Below are positions 22,307 through 37,557 of a stretch of DNA of 64,000 bases, piece after piece (the first letter of the stretch is position 1; each line of letters begins with the position of its first letter). Source of the DNA: Brasenia schreberi (Eukaryota > Streptophyta > Magnoliopsida > Nymphaeales > Cabombaceae); NCBI GenBank assembly GCA_036023115.1, contig JAYKKT010000048.1, positions 9,276,501 through 9,340,500 of the forward strand, written 5' to 3'. The notes under the pieces are model-generated. The model worked only from the letters and a program-made list of their open reading frames with translations, searched no databases and was not told the DNA's origin. The translations under genes were made by a program, and so were the position numbers.

Positions 22307-24804
22307 ATGGCAGGAAGGGGTGGTAGAGACTCTCATTCAAAGTCTGATGATCCGGCATGGCAGTGGGGTATACCAGTTGAGGGTTCAAGGTTAAAAATCA
22401 GATGTTTATTTTGTGAAAAGGTGGTTAGTGGTGGAATTTCAAGGTTGAAACACCACCTAGCAGGAACCAGGAAAGAAGTTGCTCCATGCACAGGCAGAGT
22501 TAGAAGTGTGCCAGAAGGTATTAAATGGCAATGCTTGCAGATGATTGAGAGCATACAGGAAAGGAGACAACAAAAGGATGATTTCCAGATGTGTGAAGAA
22601 GCTGATGATGCTACTGCCACTGGAGTTGGATTCACTGATAGTTTGCCTTCAGATGCTAGAACAGATATTGGTAGTAGCAGTTCGCGAGCACCTAGCAGAG
22701 GAAAGAGGGTTGCATCTGAAGACTTTGGAGGTGGCAGAAGAGGAAGTTCAGGAAGGAGTAGAGGAAGAGCTTCTTCTTCTAGCATACATTCGTTCTTTCC
22801 TCCTTCCACTACACCTGGTGCTCAGCCAGGAATTCGTGCTGCTATGGCTTCAGAACAACTGCACGATCAAGCAGACCTTGCAGTGGGCAGATGGTTTTAT
22901 GATACATGCATTCCATTTAATGCAGCAAACAGTTTTCATTTTCAAGCAATGGCAGATGCAATTGCTAACATTGGTCCAGGATACAGGATGCCCTCTTATC
23001 AGAAGTTGAGAGGGAAGATATTAGATCAGACCGTGATTGAAGTGCAGCAATACTGTTCGACTTTGAGACAATCGTGGAAGGAAACAGGATGCACTATCAT
23101 GGCAGATGGATGGACCGATAGGCGAGGAAGGACATTGCTAAACTTTCTTGTATATTGTCCTAAAGGACTCATGTTTTTGAGATCTCTAGATATGTCAGAG
23201 GAGAGGCACACTGCAGAGATCCTACGAGAGGAATTTGATAAGGTTATACAAGAGGTTGGGCTAGAAAATGTAGTCCAATTGATTACAGATAATGCAGCTA
23301 ACTACAAAGCAGCCGGAAAGGAGTTAGCTGATATTTATGGGACTTTCTACTGGACACCATGTGCAGCCCATTGTTTAGATCTCATCCTCGAGGACATCGG
23401 TGAGATGGATGAAATAAAGGCAGCAACTGAGTGTTGCCAAGATATTACAAAATTTATTTACAACCATGCATTTATTTTATGTATGATGAGGAGATACACA
23501 GAAGGTGCAGAGCTTCTTCGCACAGCTGCAACTCGGTTCGCAACAAACTTCTTATCTGTACAGAGTATTGTGAGACAGAAGCAAGCTTTAAAGAGAATGT
23601 TCTCCTCAGATGAGTGGCAACAATTTGCAGAGTTGCCACAAAACAGAAGGAACAGAAAGTTAAATGAGATTGCAGAAACGGTTTTTAGAAGTTCATTTTG
23701 GAATGCATGTATCAGATTATTGAAAATTACTTGTCCTTTAGTGAAAGTTTTGAGATTGGCTGACAGCGAGGAGAAACCATCTATGGGCTACCTTTATGAA
23801 TCCATGGACAGGGCAAAAGAAGCAATCAGAAATAACTTTAATGGAAAAAAAAGAGATTATGTGCCCGTGTGGAAAATAATTGATAGTAGATGGAATAAAC
23901 AATTGCATCAGCCTATTCATGCAGCAGCCTACTATCTAAACCCATCATTGAGGTACTCAGCAACCTTCAAAAGGGACGGTGAGGTTAATCGAGGAATCAT
24001 TGAATGCATCGACAGATTAGTCCCTGATGAGAGCATAGTAGATGCGATACATCGAGAGATGGAGATATATGATAATGCTCTTCACTTGATGGGTTTGCCT
24101 GTTGCAATTCGCAACCGCTCTACGATGCGTCCAGGTACATTGTTTATTTTGATATTTAAGTTCCATCTTACATTACTGTGGATTATTATGTCTCTAATGT
24201 TTATATTTTCTTTACAGATGTTTGGTGGAATAGGTTTGGAAGTGATTGTCCAAACCTTAGAGATTTTGCAGTTAGAGTCTTAAGCCAAACCTGTAGTGCA
24301 ACAGGTTGTGAAAGAAATTGGAGTGTTTTTGAACACATCCATACAAAAAAGCGCAACAGGTTGGAACACAAAAGGCTTAATGATTTGGTTTATATTCGTT
24401 GTAACATGCGCCTTCGTGAAAGGTAATGTTGTATTACTTTCAAATTTTCAATTCGATATTATTTAACTTCAGTTTTTAATTGTTAATATTACTTACTAAT
24501 TGTTTATCTTTGTTTGTGTCGTAGGCAATTAAAAAAAGTAAATAGAGAAGAAAGTCAGTTCGATCCAATAAGTTTGGATAATTTTGATATATTAGAAGAT
24601 TGGGTTATGGAAGACACTGAAGAAAATGCCCTCCTAACAGAAGAAGACGTTGCCTGGATTAATTTGGAAGGAGCGCAACAACATTATGGAGATGAAGAAT
24701 TTGATTTTGAAGAAGAAGGTGTGGGCGTGGCTGATGATGATGAGGATCTGCAACAAGGAGAAGATGAAGATTATTTAGTTGATGATCCTGATTACAATTT
24801 GTAA
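22307..24804 (+). CDS. hAT transposase (BED finger, DUF659, hATC), 770 aa
   Basis: Exons 22307-24134, 24218-24422 and 24525-24804 join in frame at GT-AG borders. Start is the ATG before GCAGGAAGG; upstream, tttag|gtatat (about 22076) and ttttcag|gttt (22275) suggest a leader intron. Residues about 20-61 form a BED-type zinc finger (C33, C36, H49/H50). A Gly/Ser/Arg-rich linker follows at about 120-175. DUF659 and the RNase-H-like core carry D267 in ADGWTD, D328 in LITDNAANY and a CxxHC motif near 352. The third catalytic acid fits E641 in ATGCERNWS, within the C-terminal hATC dimerisation region (...KKRNRLEHKRLNDLVYI). The last exon is an acidic tail. All expected parts are present and no stop interrupts the frame, so the protein may be active: it would cut and paste this element and possibly its 481-bp relative. 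Confidence 0.88.
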
Positions 24805-25627
24805 AATGTAACATTATATGTAACTGTAGACTGTAGTGTACTGTAAAGTGTAAACTATGTCTGTATTTTATTTTTTGGATTCAAAATATATAAATTTGGA
24901 TGCAATTGTTCAATGTTGAATGCTCAATCTGTACTAAACTTACATTATATGAATTTAAAGCAATTATCAGATTTTTCCTGATTTTTTCTTGATTTTTTTC
25001 GATTTTTTTCGATTTTTTATTAATTTTTAATTATTTTTACATTATTTTAATATTAAAGTACGATACGATACGATACGATACGATACGCCCGTATCGTGGA
25101 GCCCAGCGATACACGATACGATACGCGTCAGACAACACTGACCCACATCATAACATGACTAAGGATCCAATCCATGTAAAAGCCAAAACCAGTAAATTCC
25201 CAACCAATTTTGATTCTCGTTGGTGGAGAGAATTAGAAAAGCTAGGTGGAGTCCAAACATAATCAACTCTGGTCTGCCTGGAAATTTGTGAGAATCAGAA
25301 TCTTCTCAAGTACTTCTCATTCAAATGCATACCGAACATGCCTTCAGTATTTGTGATCAACCCTAGTTGAAGGAGATGCTACACATGGAAGGGAGAGAGA
25401 GAGAGAGCAGTTGACCAAAAGAGAATAGCAAGAATTAGGGAAGAATTCAGATTAACTATACCTCATTCAACATGCGGTGCAACTCATCTCTTGCCTCCAC
25501 AACACGATCTCTGTCATTGCTGTCCACCACAAAGATGAGGCCCTGGGTATTTTGGAAGTAGTGTCTCCAGAGAGGGCGAATCTAAAAGTAAACAGAAAGT
25601 CATATAGTAAAACTCAACGGACGTAAT

Positions 25628-26130
25628 GCAGTATCAAAAATAAAAGCATGCTCCTACACTAGATTTTCAGTCAAAAGGACAAAGGAAAATAGAAATGATG
25701 AACGGGCACCAAAACAGGTTTTGGCAACAAAAGCATGTGGGGGCTCTATTAAAAGACCGGAGACTGGAGACAAAGCGTTATCATTCTCGTTTTGATACCG
25801 CCATACAGTTCTTTGAAAGGAAAAATAGAGCCATGGCCTTCGCAAAATGCAATTCCAGATCAAAGATCTGGAGACACACAGAATGCAGTATCAAGAATAA
25901 AAAACATGTTCCTACTCTAGACTCTCCAGTCCAAAGGAAAAGAGAAAAGATGAATGGGCATCAAAACAGGTTTCACAACAAAAGTATGTGGGGCTCTTTA
26001 AAAGAGTCAAGGATGGGGATAATGCAGATGCCCATTTTCGCTCATTTTCATGCCAGAATGCAATTCTTTGAAGGAAAAATAGAGCCAATGCCTTTGCAAA
26101 TTGCATTTCCAGATCAAAGGCCAGACCAAA
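25628..26130. repeat. Diverged 257-bp tandem duplication in the second coding intron of the ARF1-like gene
   Basis: gcagtatcaaaaataaaa at 25628 recurs as gcagtatcaagaataaaa at 25885. The following 240 bases stay parallel, including atgaa(c/t)gggca(c/t)caaaacagg and gaa(a)ggaaaaatagagcca, with scattered changes and indels. Confidence 0.75.
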
Positions 26131-26203
26131 GACCTGTCTGCGTGCATAGAAACCTTTCAGGAACACATATCTACACATGAAGATAAGTCATAAGACACAA
26201 TTA

Positions 26204-26431
<228 letters not shown>

Positions 26432-26765
26432 TTAAGGCTTAAATTATATGAAATTCAAAGTTCAACATATTGTCAGATATTTAAAGCAATTTTATCAGTT
26501 ATTATTGAAATTTTTTCACTAGGAGTTAGAAAAGCTATCATATAAATCGAGGTAACTTATCATATAACATTGAGGTGGAGAATGTTGGCAACTTGGCCGT
26601 AAGGCTCCAAAGTCCAAAGCAGAACTGAGGGAAGCCACTATTGATTTCCTTTCATTTCACAAAGGCAGTTCATTTGCATCTTCCAAACTTTGAATTCCCA
26701 GGGGTCACCAAAGGCTTAAGAAAGTCCAGCTTGATTGTCAACTTTGAGTTTGTTATATGGAATTA

Positions 26766-28365
<1,600 letters not shown>

Positions 28366-28388
28366 CGAACGAATCCAGGGAGGCCTCC

Positions 28389-28399
28389 ATATAAATAGG
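28389..28399 (-). promoter_or_regulatory. TATA-like box upstream of the ARF1-like leader
   Basis: ccatataaata on the plus strand (tatttatatgg on the minus strand), about 25-30 bp upstream of the inferred leader exon. The better TATA match is on the plus strand, so direction is uncertain. Confidence 0.3.
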
Positions 28400-31300
28400 G
28401 AGAGGAGGACAGGTTCAGAGACGCGGGGAGGCGGGGCGGGGCGCTGACGATCGCCGTTAGTCTCGCCGTTAGCGCCTTTCGTTGGGGTCGGCGTTAGAAA
28501 ACATAAAAACGGCTCACTCCGAGCTTCTTTTCAAATCTTTCCCACATCGCCAGGCGGCCGTACGACGCCCCGGATCGATCGGGTCGGGTTCTGATAACTG
28601 AACCGATCATTTTCTAACGCGACGTACCGTCGGACCGTGACACGAGATACACATCTCAGACACGTGTCTCTGTATCCTTTGTCATTTTGAATAATTACAT
28701 TAAGTGTTGCCGTTTTATGAGGCACTCGTTTTACGCGCGCGAATAAAGAAATTATTTAGAAAAGCATGTGGCCGAGTCTTCTTTTACACAGAAAAAACAT
28801 ACTATATACCATGCTATATCTTCTTAGAGGAAGTGAAATATGTGCACGATATCTCGTATGCATCAATATGCACCACCACTGCCGCTTAGACCACACTCAA
28901 CCGCCCTCACCTACCTTCCTCTCCCTGGCTTTGTGATTAACAACCACCACTCTCTCTCTCTCTCTCTCTCTTATATATATATATATATATATATATAGTC
29001 ACGGAGCTTCAATTTGAGTGATTTTTATTCTGCTAGAAAGTAGATCTAATGATATTTCTATATGTCTAAGGATCATGGAAATCTGCCTAGAAACATATTT
29101 TTGGTGAATTTTGCAACTCTAGGCATATTCCGGATAGAGTAATGGTTGGGCCTCATAAAGACCAAACTTACAAAGAGAACACGGTTGATAACCAAAAGGC
29201 GAATTGCATTGATGAAAGCCGAGGCTACAACTATAAAAACTAGGAAATAAACATGCTTATGCTTGATTGATTCCTCTTTAAGGTGGGCAACTATCCCTAT
29301 TTATAGTTGATGGTGGGCATGCTTTAGATCCTTCTCGGCTCGTAAATCAGTTTCTATGACTTCTATTGAACAAGTTTTATATCTTTCTCTACTCTTCTCC
29401 ATCACTTTATGTAACTCGCGGAGTAGTTGCTCATAATTCTTGGATAGTAGATATGTGCCTATCTTTTAGGAGGTTGTTTTAGCTATTATTAGATGATTAT
29501 TCCTCAAATCCTTTTACAATTTTTGGCATCAACAAAAAGAGAGAGAAATTGGATAGGTACACCTCACATACTAAGCACTTATGCTTTTTTTTGCCTTTTG
29601 AAAATATGAGTGTTACTTAGAAAGTTATAAGGGAATTTCAAAAATAAGAAAAACTTGAGATTAGTATCATGTGGTTTACCAAAATCTACTTTGGTACTTA
29701 TAATTCATTTTTTATCTCTTGCCCTAAGTTTCAAAAACTTATATATGTATATCTTGCCACTAACATAGTGTCTAACGTGGCTGTCGGAGAATGTTGATAT
29801 GACATATATTTTTTATATATTGTTGACATGGCATGCCTATATGATACTTACATAAATGTTGACTAGGGGTGTTCACGGTTCGGTTTTGTTTGGTTCTGCA
29901 TATCAACCTTGAACCAAACCATGATATAGTTAGAACCAAACCGCTGGTTCCAGTTTAGTTCGGTTTTGAACCACAGTTCTACTTATTTAAATATTTTGCT
30001 AAATAAAATGTATTATACCATCAAATTATTTAGATTTATGGTCCAAATTTTATATGTATGAAGTTACAAAACTCATATATAAACTTATCAAGATTTAAAT
30101 CCATATAAGTATATAAAGTATATAATGCAATGGTCAAAATGCGAATAAGATCTCCATGGAAAAGAAATACTTAACATGAACCCTCTAAATATGACATCAT
30201 AGTACTAATGTGGATTATAACTAATTTGGATGTAAATCTAAATCCATTACTAGCACTATGATCCAAATGACCTTAGATAGATCCAAATAAAATCCAAACT
30301 ACTCTAAACCAAATCAAGCATAATGCCTTCAAGTCTGAATTCAAACGCCATATGAATCAAGTATGGAGCTACGGATACCCGACCGGTGACGTGATAGAAT
30401 TTAAGATGAAACATCGATGTGAGCCTGGAAAAAATCCTACATCTCACTTTGTAAACATTCGAGTGTTAAGGATGACAATTTCGGAGCTGAACCCAAGCTG
30501 GCAAAAGTTGGGTCGGGTCAAGGTAGAATCGCTCTTAACCTTAATCTCATATATATATATATATATTCGATGACATAAATATAATAACATTGCTCTTTAT
30601 ATTTTCTAAATATTCTTAAAACTTTATAAATTACATGCATAACACTGAAAAGTAATGTCTGCACATCTCACTTTTGCGATTCTACCCCAAAACCGAAATT
30701 GATGCACATCGATGTGCAGACATTAGTACTATGATGTGCAAAAGTTGGTATCATGTAAGATGTGCCATATCATGTACATCTTACATGATAGAATTAGATG
30801 CATAACCGGTTCCTGGCCAAATTCGGTTCCGGTTAGAGCCGTCAGTCCGGAATTGATGAAACCAGACTGAACCTAAACTGGTGAAACCAGAACTTGACCT
30901 GAAACTAGGAGCCAACCCGATTCAATTCCAGTTTCACTTTTTATAAAACCGAAATCATACCAAACTGGAATTGATGATTTCAAACCACCGGTTCCAGTAT
31001 TTCTTTAAAAGTTTTCTTATAATATTTTTATTTCTTAATAAAATTATTGGTTCCAAACTCAAACCCCAAAACCAACCGGAAACCAACTGTTCTAAAACCA
31101 GCACCAGACTGATTCTGTTACGGTTCCAGATTCCGAGCTAACCGAAGCCGGTGGTTCAAACATGTCTACATGCATGGGAAGGGAAAGAAGCAATTGCAGA
31201 AATATAACCAATGAAGTCAGTCTTGGACTGGATGAACCTAAGGAATGTTAGCAAGCTAAGAGTAGATCTTTGGACTTGCCGTGCCTGGTTAGAGCGATCT

Positions 31301-33258
31301 CCTTTCTAAGGAGGCACCCCTTTTCCCCGAGTGTGGCAATCTTGCCAAGTTCCATAAGGGGGTGTTGATAGCGGCCATGCGCGGAAAGCCACGTGTGGCT
31401 GCACGATCCATGGCCTCTTCATTCTGCCTCCTTAAGCAGAACAGAGAGGCCGCTTGATTTACAAAGTAAAAATCCGCCTGCGCTTGCCTCGCGCCGGGCA
31501 CCCGCTGCTTGTGGCCCCAAGATGGGGGGTTTGACCTGTGCATTCTGCGTGAGCAAACACCCCCTTAGAGAGAATAGTCTTGCTCCCCTTTATTACTGAG
31601 GCTGTCAAAGTTCAGATCCACATCTTTCTCCTGTTGAGGGGGAAGTGCCGCTCAATATCATGCTTATATTATAGACACATTAATTATATAATATGATCCA
31701 TGACTAATCTAACCTATATCTCAATAATATAACACAAATCTTCTTCCAACCACAGATGTACAGTTGGGATCTAAAAGAATCATTCTAACACTGCTGTGGC
31801 TGCATCCATGTTGCCTTCATATGTCAATATCTAGAGTTCCGGTTGTAAATTTATTTAGGTGAGGAATTCACGGTGAATTTAGACTGACTAAAAAAGGAAG
31901 TTGCTTGATTCGATTGTGAGGACAACCAAGACACTGTTGCTTGATATGATGCACTCAACTTTTCAAAATGACTCCAAATTTCTTGAGTCCACCTGCAATG
32001 TCCACAACCTCAATTAGGTTAACAATAACTAATGCATCTGCTAGTGAGCACCTCCCCCATGCTGGGATCTTCAATACTTCCCGCCAGAGGTTCTAAACTG
32101 TCGACTATGATGAGAAGAATAGATCTACACATACTTCATACTAACATTCTCGCAGAGATCTCAAAAGTGCATGCTTCAAAAATAGAGTACAATGGTAATC
32201 ACTAACAAATCATTCAAGTTCAACCAACATGCAAGTCCAAAAGCTAAGAATATCAAAGTGCAGCAGCATTGTCCAAGCACAGAATCTCCGACGCACAGTT
32301 TTGAGAATTCGGGAAGAGATCTAGAAGATCAATGATCTACAGAGACACAGGATGTACTAACCAAAACTGTAAAGGAGACAAATCACTAGGAATCACTAAC
32401 AATTATTGCAATTGCCAAAGGATCCAAGCTATAACTACAGGGTTCCGGTATCACAGCAAAATGACTATATTCAGCATTATTCAGTGGGGTGACCAAGCTC
32501 CCAGTTGCCATTCTCCAATGGAAAACATTCACAAGTTAACTCAAGAAGCCATTAAACATATAACAGAAGGATGTGTGCCAAGAAATTTAAACTTGGATCA
32601 TTTAGTGTCAGTCATATTAACATCATATTGTTTCATAAAGAACGAGGACAGTGATTATCCCATTTCAAACATGATCAATACCAGTAAGTTGTATTTCACC
32701 CATTTTTGCCAAACAAAGCATTTCCATTCATTCAAGGCTTCCACATCGAGATCAAATTGATCAGCTTCCAATCGACACTCCATCTCATTCCAAATTGACA
32801 AGAATCACCATGAAAGAGAACTGCTGATCATAGAAATAGCAAATGAAATAAATAAAAGAAGCCGACTCTGAGAAGCACTGTGAACAACTAATTTAGCAAC
32901 TTCCGCCATTGCAAATCAATCCCCAAAGGGATATAAGATACTAAGAACAACTACAACAACATCAAGAGAAAATGAAAACACTAGGATCAGATCCGGACTT
33001 CGCCTGCGATCAACACCCAATTCAATCCATCTCTGTTCATCAATCTTCTTGCTCCCCAGATTGAAAACCCAATTGAATTAGCTCTCAACCATGAATACCC
33101 AACTCCCGGAATTGAAAAACCAATACAAGTCCCCCTACACATGAACAACTATTCCCTCTTTGCTGCGAAATCAGTTGAGCAAATGAAAATAAACAGAGGC
33201 GAGGAGCTCAATTTACACTGGGAATCAAAACACCGGACTTCTGTCATCACCAACCCGA
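28400..33258. other. Gene-free repeat-rich stretch
   Basis: Contains (TC)n(TA)n at 28949-28997, a GGTTC mosaic at about 29866-31170 beginning taggggtgttcacggttcgg, and (AT)n at about 30550-30566. Frames at 31289-31599 belong to a TIR element, and the one at 32332-32760 has no recognisable domain. The last kilobase is the 3' flank of the MYB gene. Confidence 0.5.
31357..31569. mobile_element. Short GC-rich element with taagggggtgtt termini (tentative)
   Basis: The left end taagggggtgttgat (about 31356) and right end gcaaacaccccctta (to about 31568) are inverted repeats of about 12 bp around a GC-rich, non-coding 210-bp core that contrasts with its AT-rich surroundings. No clear target duplication. 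A similar end (ttaagggggtgtttgat) appears at about 39893. Confidence 0.45.
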
Positions 33259-34107
33259 TCAATCATCTGCTGTGGGGAACAATGTAAGAACCTTTCTGGT
33301 CGTCAGCGTCGTTGATTCCGATCCCAATTCGTCCACCACCCCTCTGAACTCCCTCGTTTTACTCATGACCACCCCAGCCTGAGGCTGGGGCGGCGCGGGC
33401 CCGTGATGAGCCAGCGGTTGCCGAGTCAAGTACCTATGATCGAACGCCGGATAACCGGCGGGTGGTGGCGATGGGCCGCCAACAAAATGGTGGTGGTGGG
33501 CAGAAGTGCCTGCCGGAGAGTTGAATCCGATGGGGACAAGGGGGAGAAGGTGGTGGTTCTCGTAATGGTGGTGAGGAGGAATCGGGGTGGACGCGAAGAG
33601 GTGGTCGACCGCCGACGGCGGACCGGCGGGTGGGCCGCCAACGTCACCGCCGACGGACAATCCCTGCATCCTCTTGAGATAGAGTCGGTACTTCTGGAGG
33701 TGGCTAGCGACGTTCTCTCTAGTAAGGCCATCGACGTTCATTAATTGCATGATGGTCTTCGGCACGGCGTTCTTAATTCCCAAATGCGCGACGGCATCGA
33801 CAAATCGCTTGTGCAGCTGCGGCGTCCAGACGAGGCGCGGGCGCTTCAGGGTGCGCGCGGGCTCGTCACCGGCTCCGGCCGAGGAGTCGAAGTCGTCGCC
33901 CGCGGACGAGGCCAGAGGCGGCGCCGAAGCATGGGGCACCGGCGAACGCTGAGACGGCGAATCACTAATGTTGGCGGCGGTGGTGGTGGAGATGTCGAAG
34001 GCTGCGGCAAGGTCGAGTGTGATTAGGGTTTGAGAGAGAGGCATGAGCTCCTCTGGCGAGGGGAGCTCGTCCTCCCAGTGAGCGAACCAGGACTCGTCGT
34101 CCCTCAT
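33259..34107 (-). CDS. GARP/MYB-like transcription factor, MYBC1-type, intronless
   Basis: A single 282-aa frame with the start at [20 protein letters not shown], a conserved opening of the MYBC1/LUX-like group. Residues about 84-147 are the GARP (MYB-SHLQKYR class) DNA-binding domain: [40 protein letters not shown], then [17 protein letters not shown]. The C-terminal half is rich in Pro, His and Gly, with several His clusters, and is probably flexible. The lack of introns is consistent with MYBC1 genes as I recall them. The family acts in the nucleus, binding short AT-containing motifs; LUX-type members work in the circadian clock, and Arabidopsis MYBC1 is linked to cold tolerance. The exact subgroup is inferred from similarity outside the domain. 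The coding region is GC-rich, unlike its surroundings. Confidence 0.85.
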   Translation of the reverse strand: MRDDESWFAHWEDELPSPEELMPLSQTLITLDLAAAFDISTTTAANISDSPSQRSPVPHASAPPLASSAGDDFDSSAGAGDEPARTLKRPRLVWTPQLHKRFVDAVAHLGIKNAVPKTIMQLMNVDGLTRENVASHLQKYRLYLKRMQGLSVGGDVGGPPAGPPSAVDHLFASTPIPPHHHYENHHLLPLVPIGFNSPAGTSAHHHHFVGGPSPPPAGYPAFDHRYLTRQPLAHHGPAPPQPQAGVVMSKTREFRGVVDELGSESTTLTTRKVLTLFPTADD

Positions 34108-34473
34108 GTGGGTGAGCTCGAGTAGGCTTGGTGGTGGTCTCGAGTCAGAGTCTCAGACGGTGGTGGGCTCGAGTCAGAGGCTCACACGGTGGCGGCGGTG
34201 GGGAACCATGGAGAGAGAGAGGGAGAGGGAAGGGGAGATTCCGGCGGACGTGTGTTTTGTTGTGTAGCGTGGGGAAGATGGGAATCTGGAATAACTTTAT
34301 GTTGGCAAAAGAGCCCTTAGGGTATCGTACAATGACAGATCCTGGGTTTGAGGATCCTGTGATGTGACCATGTTGCCCTTCCCAACAGAAAATTTCACTT
34401 TTCTTTTCAGCCCAAGCTGACTCAATAAACTGTCACAAGATTGACTATGTGATAACAGCGCAAGAATTCAAAC

Positions 34474-34476
<3 letters not shown>
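34108..34476 (-). other. 5' flank of the MYBC1-like gene
   Basis: GC-rich leader with CT/GA-rich runs (gagagagagggag at about 34211-34225) on the side of the start codon, then AT-rich flank. No sure TATA box seen. Confidence 0.35.

Positions 34477-34545
<69 letters not shown>
34477..34545. repeat. (AT)n microsatellite, about 69 bp
   Basis: Uninterrupted AT dinucleotides. Confidence 0.95.
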
Positions 34546-34546
<1 letters not shown>

Positions 34547-35205
34547 CAAACCCTTAAATACGTGGTTTTTAAGCTTTCTGTTTTATCGGCCTCATGCAAT
34601 CTCTCCTCATTTTTTCTATCTTCTTTCTTCTCTCTCTTCAACGAGTACGAGGACATAAATATTATGGTAAGTGGAGTTCTTTTTGAGTCGCGAGAGGAAA
34701 AGGTGGCCATTTGGCCTCCTATAACCTCTTTTTTAATCTTTTTATCTATCTATCGCTCTCCTCTCAGAAAACTACAAATAGAGTCATTTTGTACTCAAGT
34801 GGGTCAATTTCTGCTTGGTTTTGGATAAGTGTTTGAAAAACAAAAACAGAGTTCTTTTGTAGTCAACTGCTATATTTTCTTATAGTGCTTTCGTACGATA
34901 GTCAACTTCAAATGGTGGTTTGTTCTTTTATCATCATGTACTCAAAACTTGTTTTGGGGTTATAAGATATCCCACACATATTCATACTTAATCTCCTTAA
35001 ACATCTTACTATTCAATTGACATAATTAACCACGAACATTTGAATTTAAAAAATAATTCAAAGTATAAAAAATGCAATGATACTTTTTGCTTTTTAAGTT
35101 CAAATTTTTATTTTGCATAATGCCAAACAAATGGTGAAGAAATGGATTTAAGTATGGATGGGTGTACGTATTTACCATTCTCTATGTATATGTGTGTGTG
35201 ATGTT

Positions 35206-35240
<35 letters not shown>

Positions 35241-36189
35241 GTGAAAAGAGAGAGGAAGGGAGGAGAGAGACAAAAATTAGTAGATTTATATTACACACTC
35301 ATTCATACTTAAATCTACTTAAAGATTTTTACGTTTTGATCATAGTGATGAATTATGTAGATTTGAATTTGAAAAGTGAAAGATACCATTGTATTTTTTG
35401 TACTTTTTATTTATGCATATGTTTTTCAAATTCAAATCTATTGAACAATGAAGATCTTTAAATGGATTTAATAAATGAGTTTGCACATGAACTATGATCT
35501 CTCTATATGTATATATATACACACATAAGGAGGCATAAAAATGCATGAGAAGACACCAAAGAAAAGACTTCACCAATTGAAACAAATTCCTAACCCCTAC
35601 ACTCTTTTATAAGCAAGTTGGATTTATGCCAATTCTTGCAGAAAATGCACGCTCCCAGGTATCTAACTCCAGACCTTCCTACTGGTAGGTTTAGGAGCCG
35701 ACCCCCCTGGCCCGGAGAGCCGTATCAAAGACAATACGCTTCACTCATGCAAGAATCCATCTCGCACCATGTTTGGGAAACTGATTCCCACTTTATTTTC
35801 TCAAGTAATAACTATCATTGTGAAGGGTACATTTGGTAAAAAAAACTATGAGTAAGATCTTCATTTAAGACAGTGAAGGGCAAAATAGGTAATCCAGAAA
35901 ATAAATGATAATTACGCATAACATCCTCCTCGGAATGAGACAGCTTTTTATTAATTTATTCTTCGGTGATTGGGTTTCTCTCACATTTTAATTGAAATAA
36001 ATAAATAAATGAGAAAGTGTGAGAGATCCGAGGAGTGAAGAAGAAGGGAGGAAGGGAATCATACCTCTCCTTAAATAGATGCCATTAAAAGACTGTGAGT
36101 TAACACTCATATTCAATGCAACTTTCATGATGTTGAGTTAATATCACATTTCTATGTGGAAAGAAAGAATTAATATCACATTTCTGTGT

Positions 36190-36257
36190 GAAAGAAAGAA
36201 TTCATGTAGCCCATCCTATCTAGTATGAGAAAAGGCTTAGTTGTTATTGTTGTACAC
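36190..36257 (+). mobile_element. RTE/SINE tail fragment
   Basis: gaattcatgtagcccatcct ... aaaaggcttagttgttattgttg is the shared 3' end of the RTE copies. Only the tail is present. Confidence 0.6.
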
Positions 36258-36310
36258 AAGCATGAGCTCCAACTGCGTACCAGCGTCATATCTGAGAGGA
36301 GTTTCAATCC

Positions 36311-36713
36311 CCGTCTACGTGTGTTAGGCTTAGTTCTAGTCTTGTAAAAAAAAAACTTGCATATGACGTAAAAAAAAACTTGCATCCTAGCTCGTGACTC
36401 GGTTCAGTTCAATTCGGTTAATAATCGAACCATGTTATGGCTATGGTCATATTCTTCGGACCTAGATCCAACTTGGTCGAGTTTAGGTTTATCCAACACA
36501 AAATACTAATATGCGGGTCTATGTGTTAGGCTTAGGCCTCGTCTTGTAACAAAAAAAACATTTGCATATGACATACAAAAATTATACATCCTAGCTCGCA
36601 GATGGGTTCAGTATAACCGAACCATGTTATAGCCATGGTCATATTCTTCGGACCTAGATCCGACTTGGTTGAGTTTGGGTTTATCCAACTGAGATCCTAA
36701 TATGCCTAAACTA
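36311..36713. repeat. 202-bp tandem duplication
   Basis: Two units start at about 36311 and 36513, aligned on gtgttaggcttag at 36321 and 36523. They share the A-run, catatgac, ccgaaccatg-like words and tatggtcatattcttcgg, with about 10-15 percent differences by eye. Confidence 0.75.
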
Positions 36714-36961
36714 AACATATATATATATATATGCACTATATTATGTTATACATACGTATAATACATCATTAATATATAGGAAAACCATATCTTGTCCACC
36801 ACTTACATTATTCGCTTATATTTAACTCTTGTTTTTCGAGAGAATTTTGAAAGTTGTAAAGGTATTTGAAAAATAGTGAAGAACAATTTTATTACACTCA
36901 TATCACTGAAAAGCAATGATCAAGCATGAGTAAACATCGTAACGATGGATGGGATCCAGTC

Positions 36962-37041
<80 letters not shown>
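36962..37041. repeat. (CT)n(TA)n microsatellite
   Basis: About 11 CT then about 29 TA repeats. Confidence 0.95.
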
Positions 37042-37045
<4 letters not shown>

Positions 37046-37557
37046 AGATCGTGTTAGTTTAGGGTCGAAACTAGGCTGACTCAGACCAAACAACTTTTAT
37101 TAGGTGCTTTGGGATGACCTGGTCGCGACTCGAGGGTGCTTAAATCCTAACTTTGAACACGGGGTTGGTGTTGGGTTGGGTAGAAAAATTACCTGCCTAG
37201 TTAGAAGTAGTCGTGATTTCAAAGAAGTTTGTGGCACCCAAAGGAATACGAAACAAATGGTTGTGCATGGGTAGACCTGTTTTGACAATAACACGAAATG
37301 ACACAACACTAACCCGACCTGAAACAACAACAATGTAAACACCAAACAAAGTTTTACTCGACAAATTTATCATTATGTTTTTAATATTACTGTATTATAT
37401 TTTCATGTTCGGAATCTGTTTTATAGCAATTGGTGCCATATGGGTTAGGTAAGTCAACATTTTCTTATCTACCGAAATTTTATGATTTTGTCCTTGAATA
37501 TCATTTACGACCTCAACTCCGCTCATGTAAGAGATCATCCTTGCATTGCATGACCAG

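Larger units (their letters stand above)
21719..25140 (+). mobile_element. hAT DNA transposon, 3422 bp, apparently intact
   Basis: Perfect 8-bp direct repeats acccacat (21711-21718 and 25141-25148) bracket termini caatgttgtc and (reverse complement) cagtgttgtc. Both subterminal regions are packed with CGTATCG/CGATACG words, the usual kind of hAT transposase binding array. The interior holds a single transposase gene with a complete spliced frame. Identical target duplications and the open frame argue for recent insertion. The element sits in the third coding intron of the ARF1-like gene, in the opposite orientation to it. Confidence 0.9.

Noticed and set aside
32332..32760. 142-codon plus-strand frame
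   Set aside because: No domain, no splice or promoter context, and low-complexity AT-rich DNA on the 3' side of the MYB gene.
33403..34026. Several plus-strand frames over the MYBC1-like gene
   Set aside because: GC-rich antisense shadows of the real minus-strand gene.
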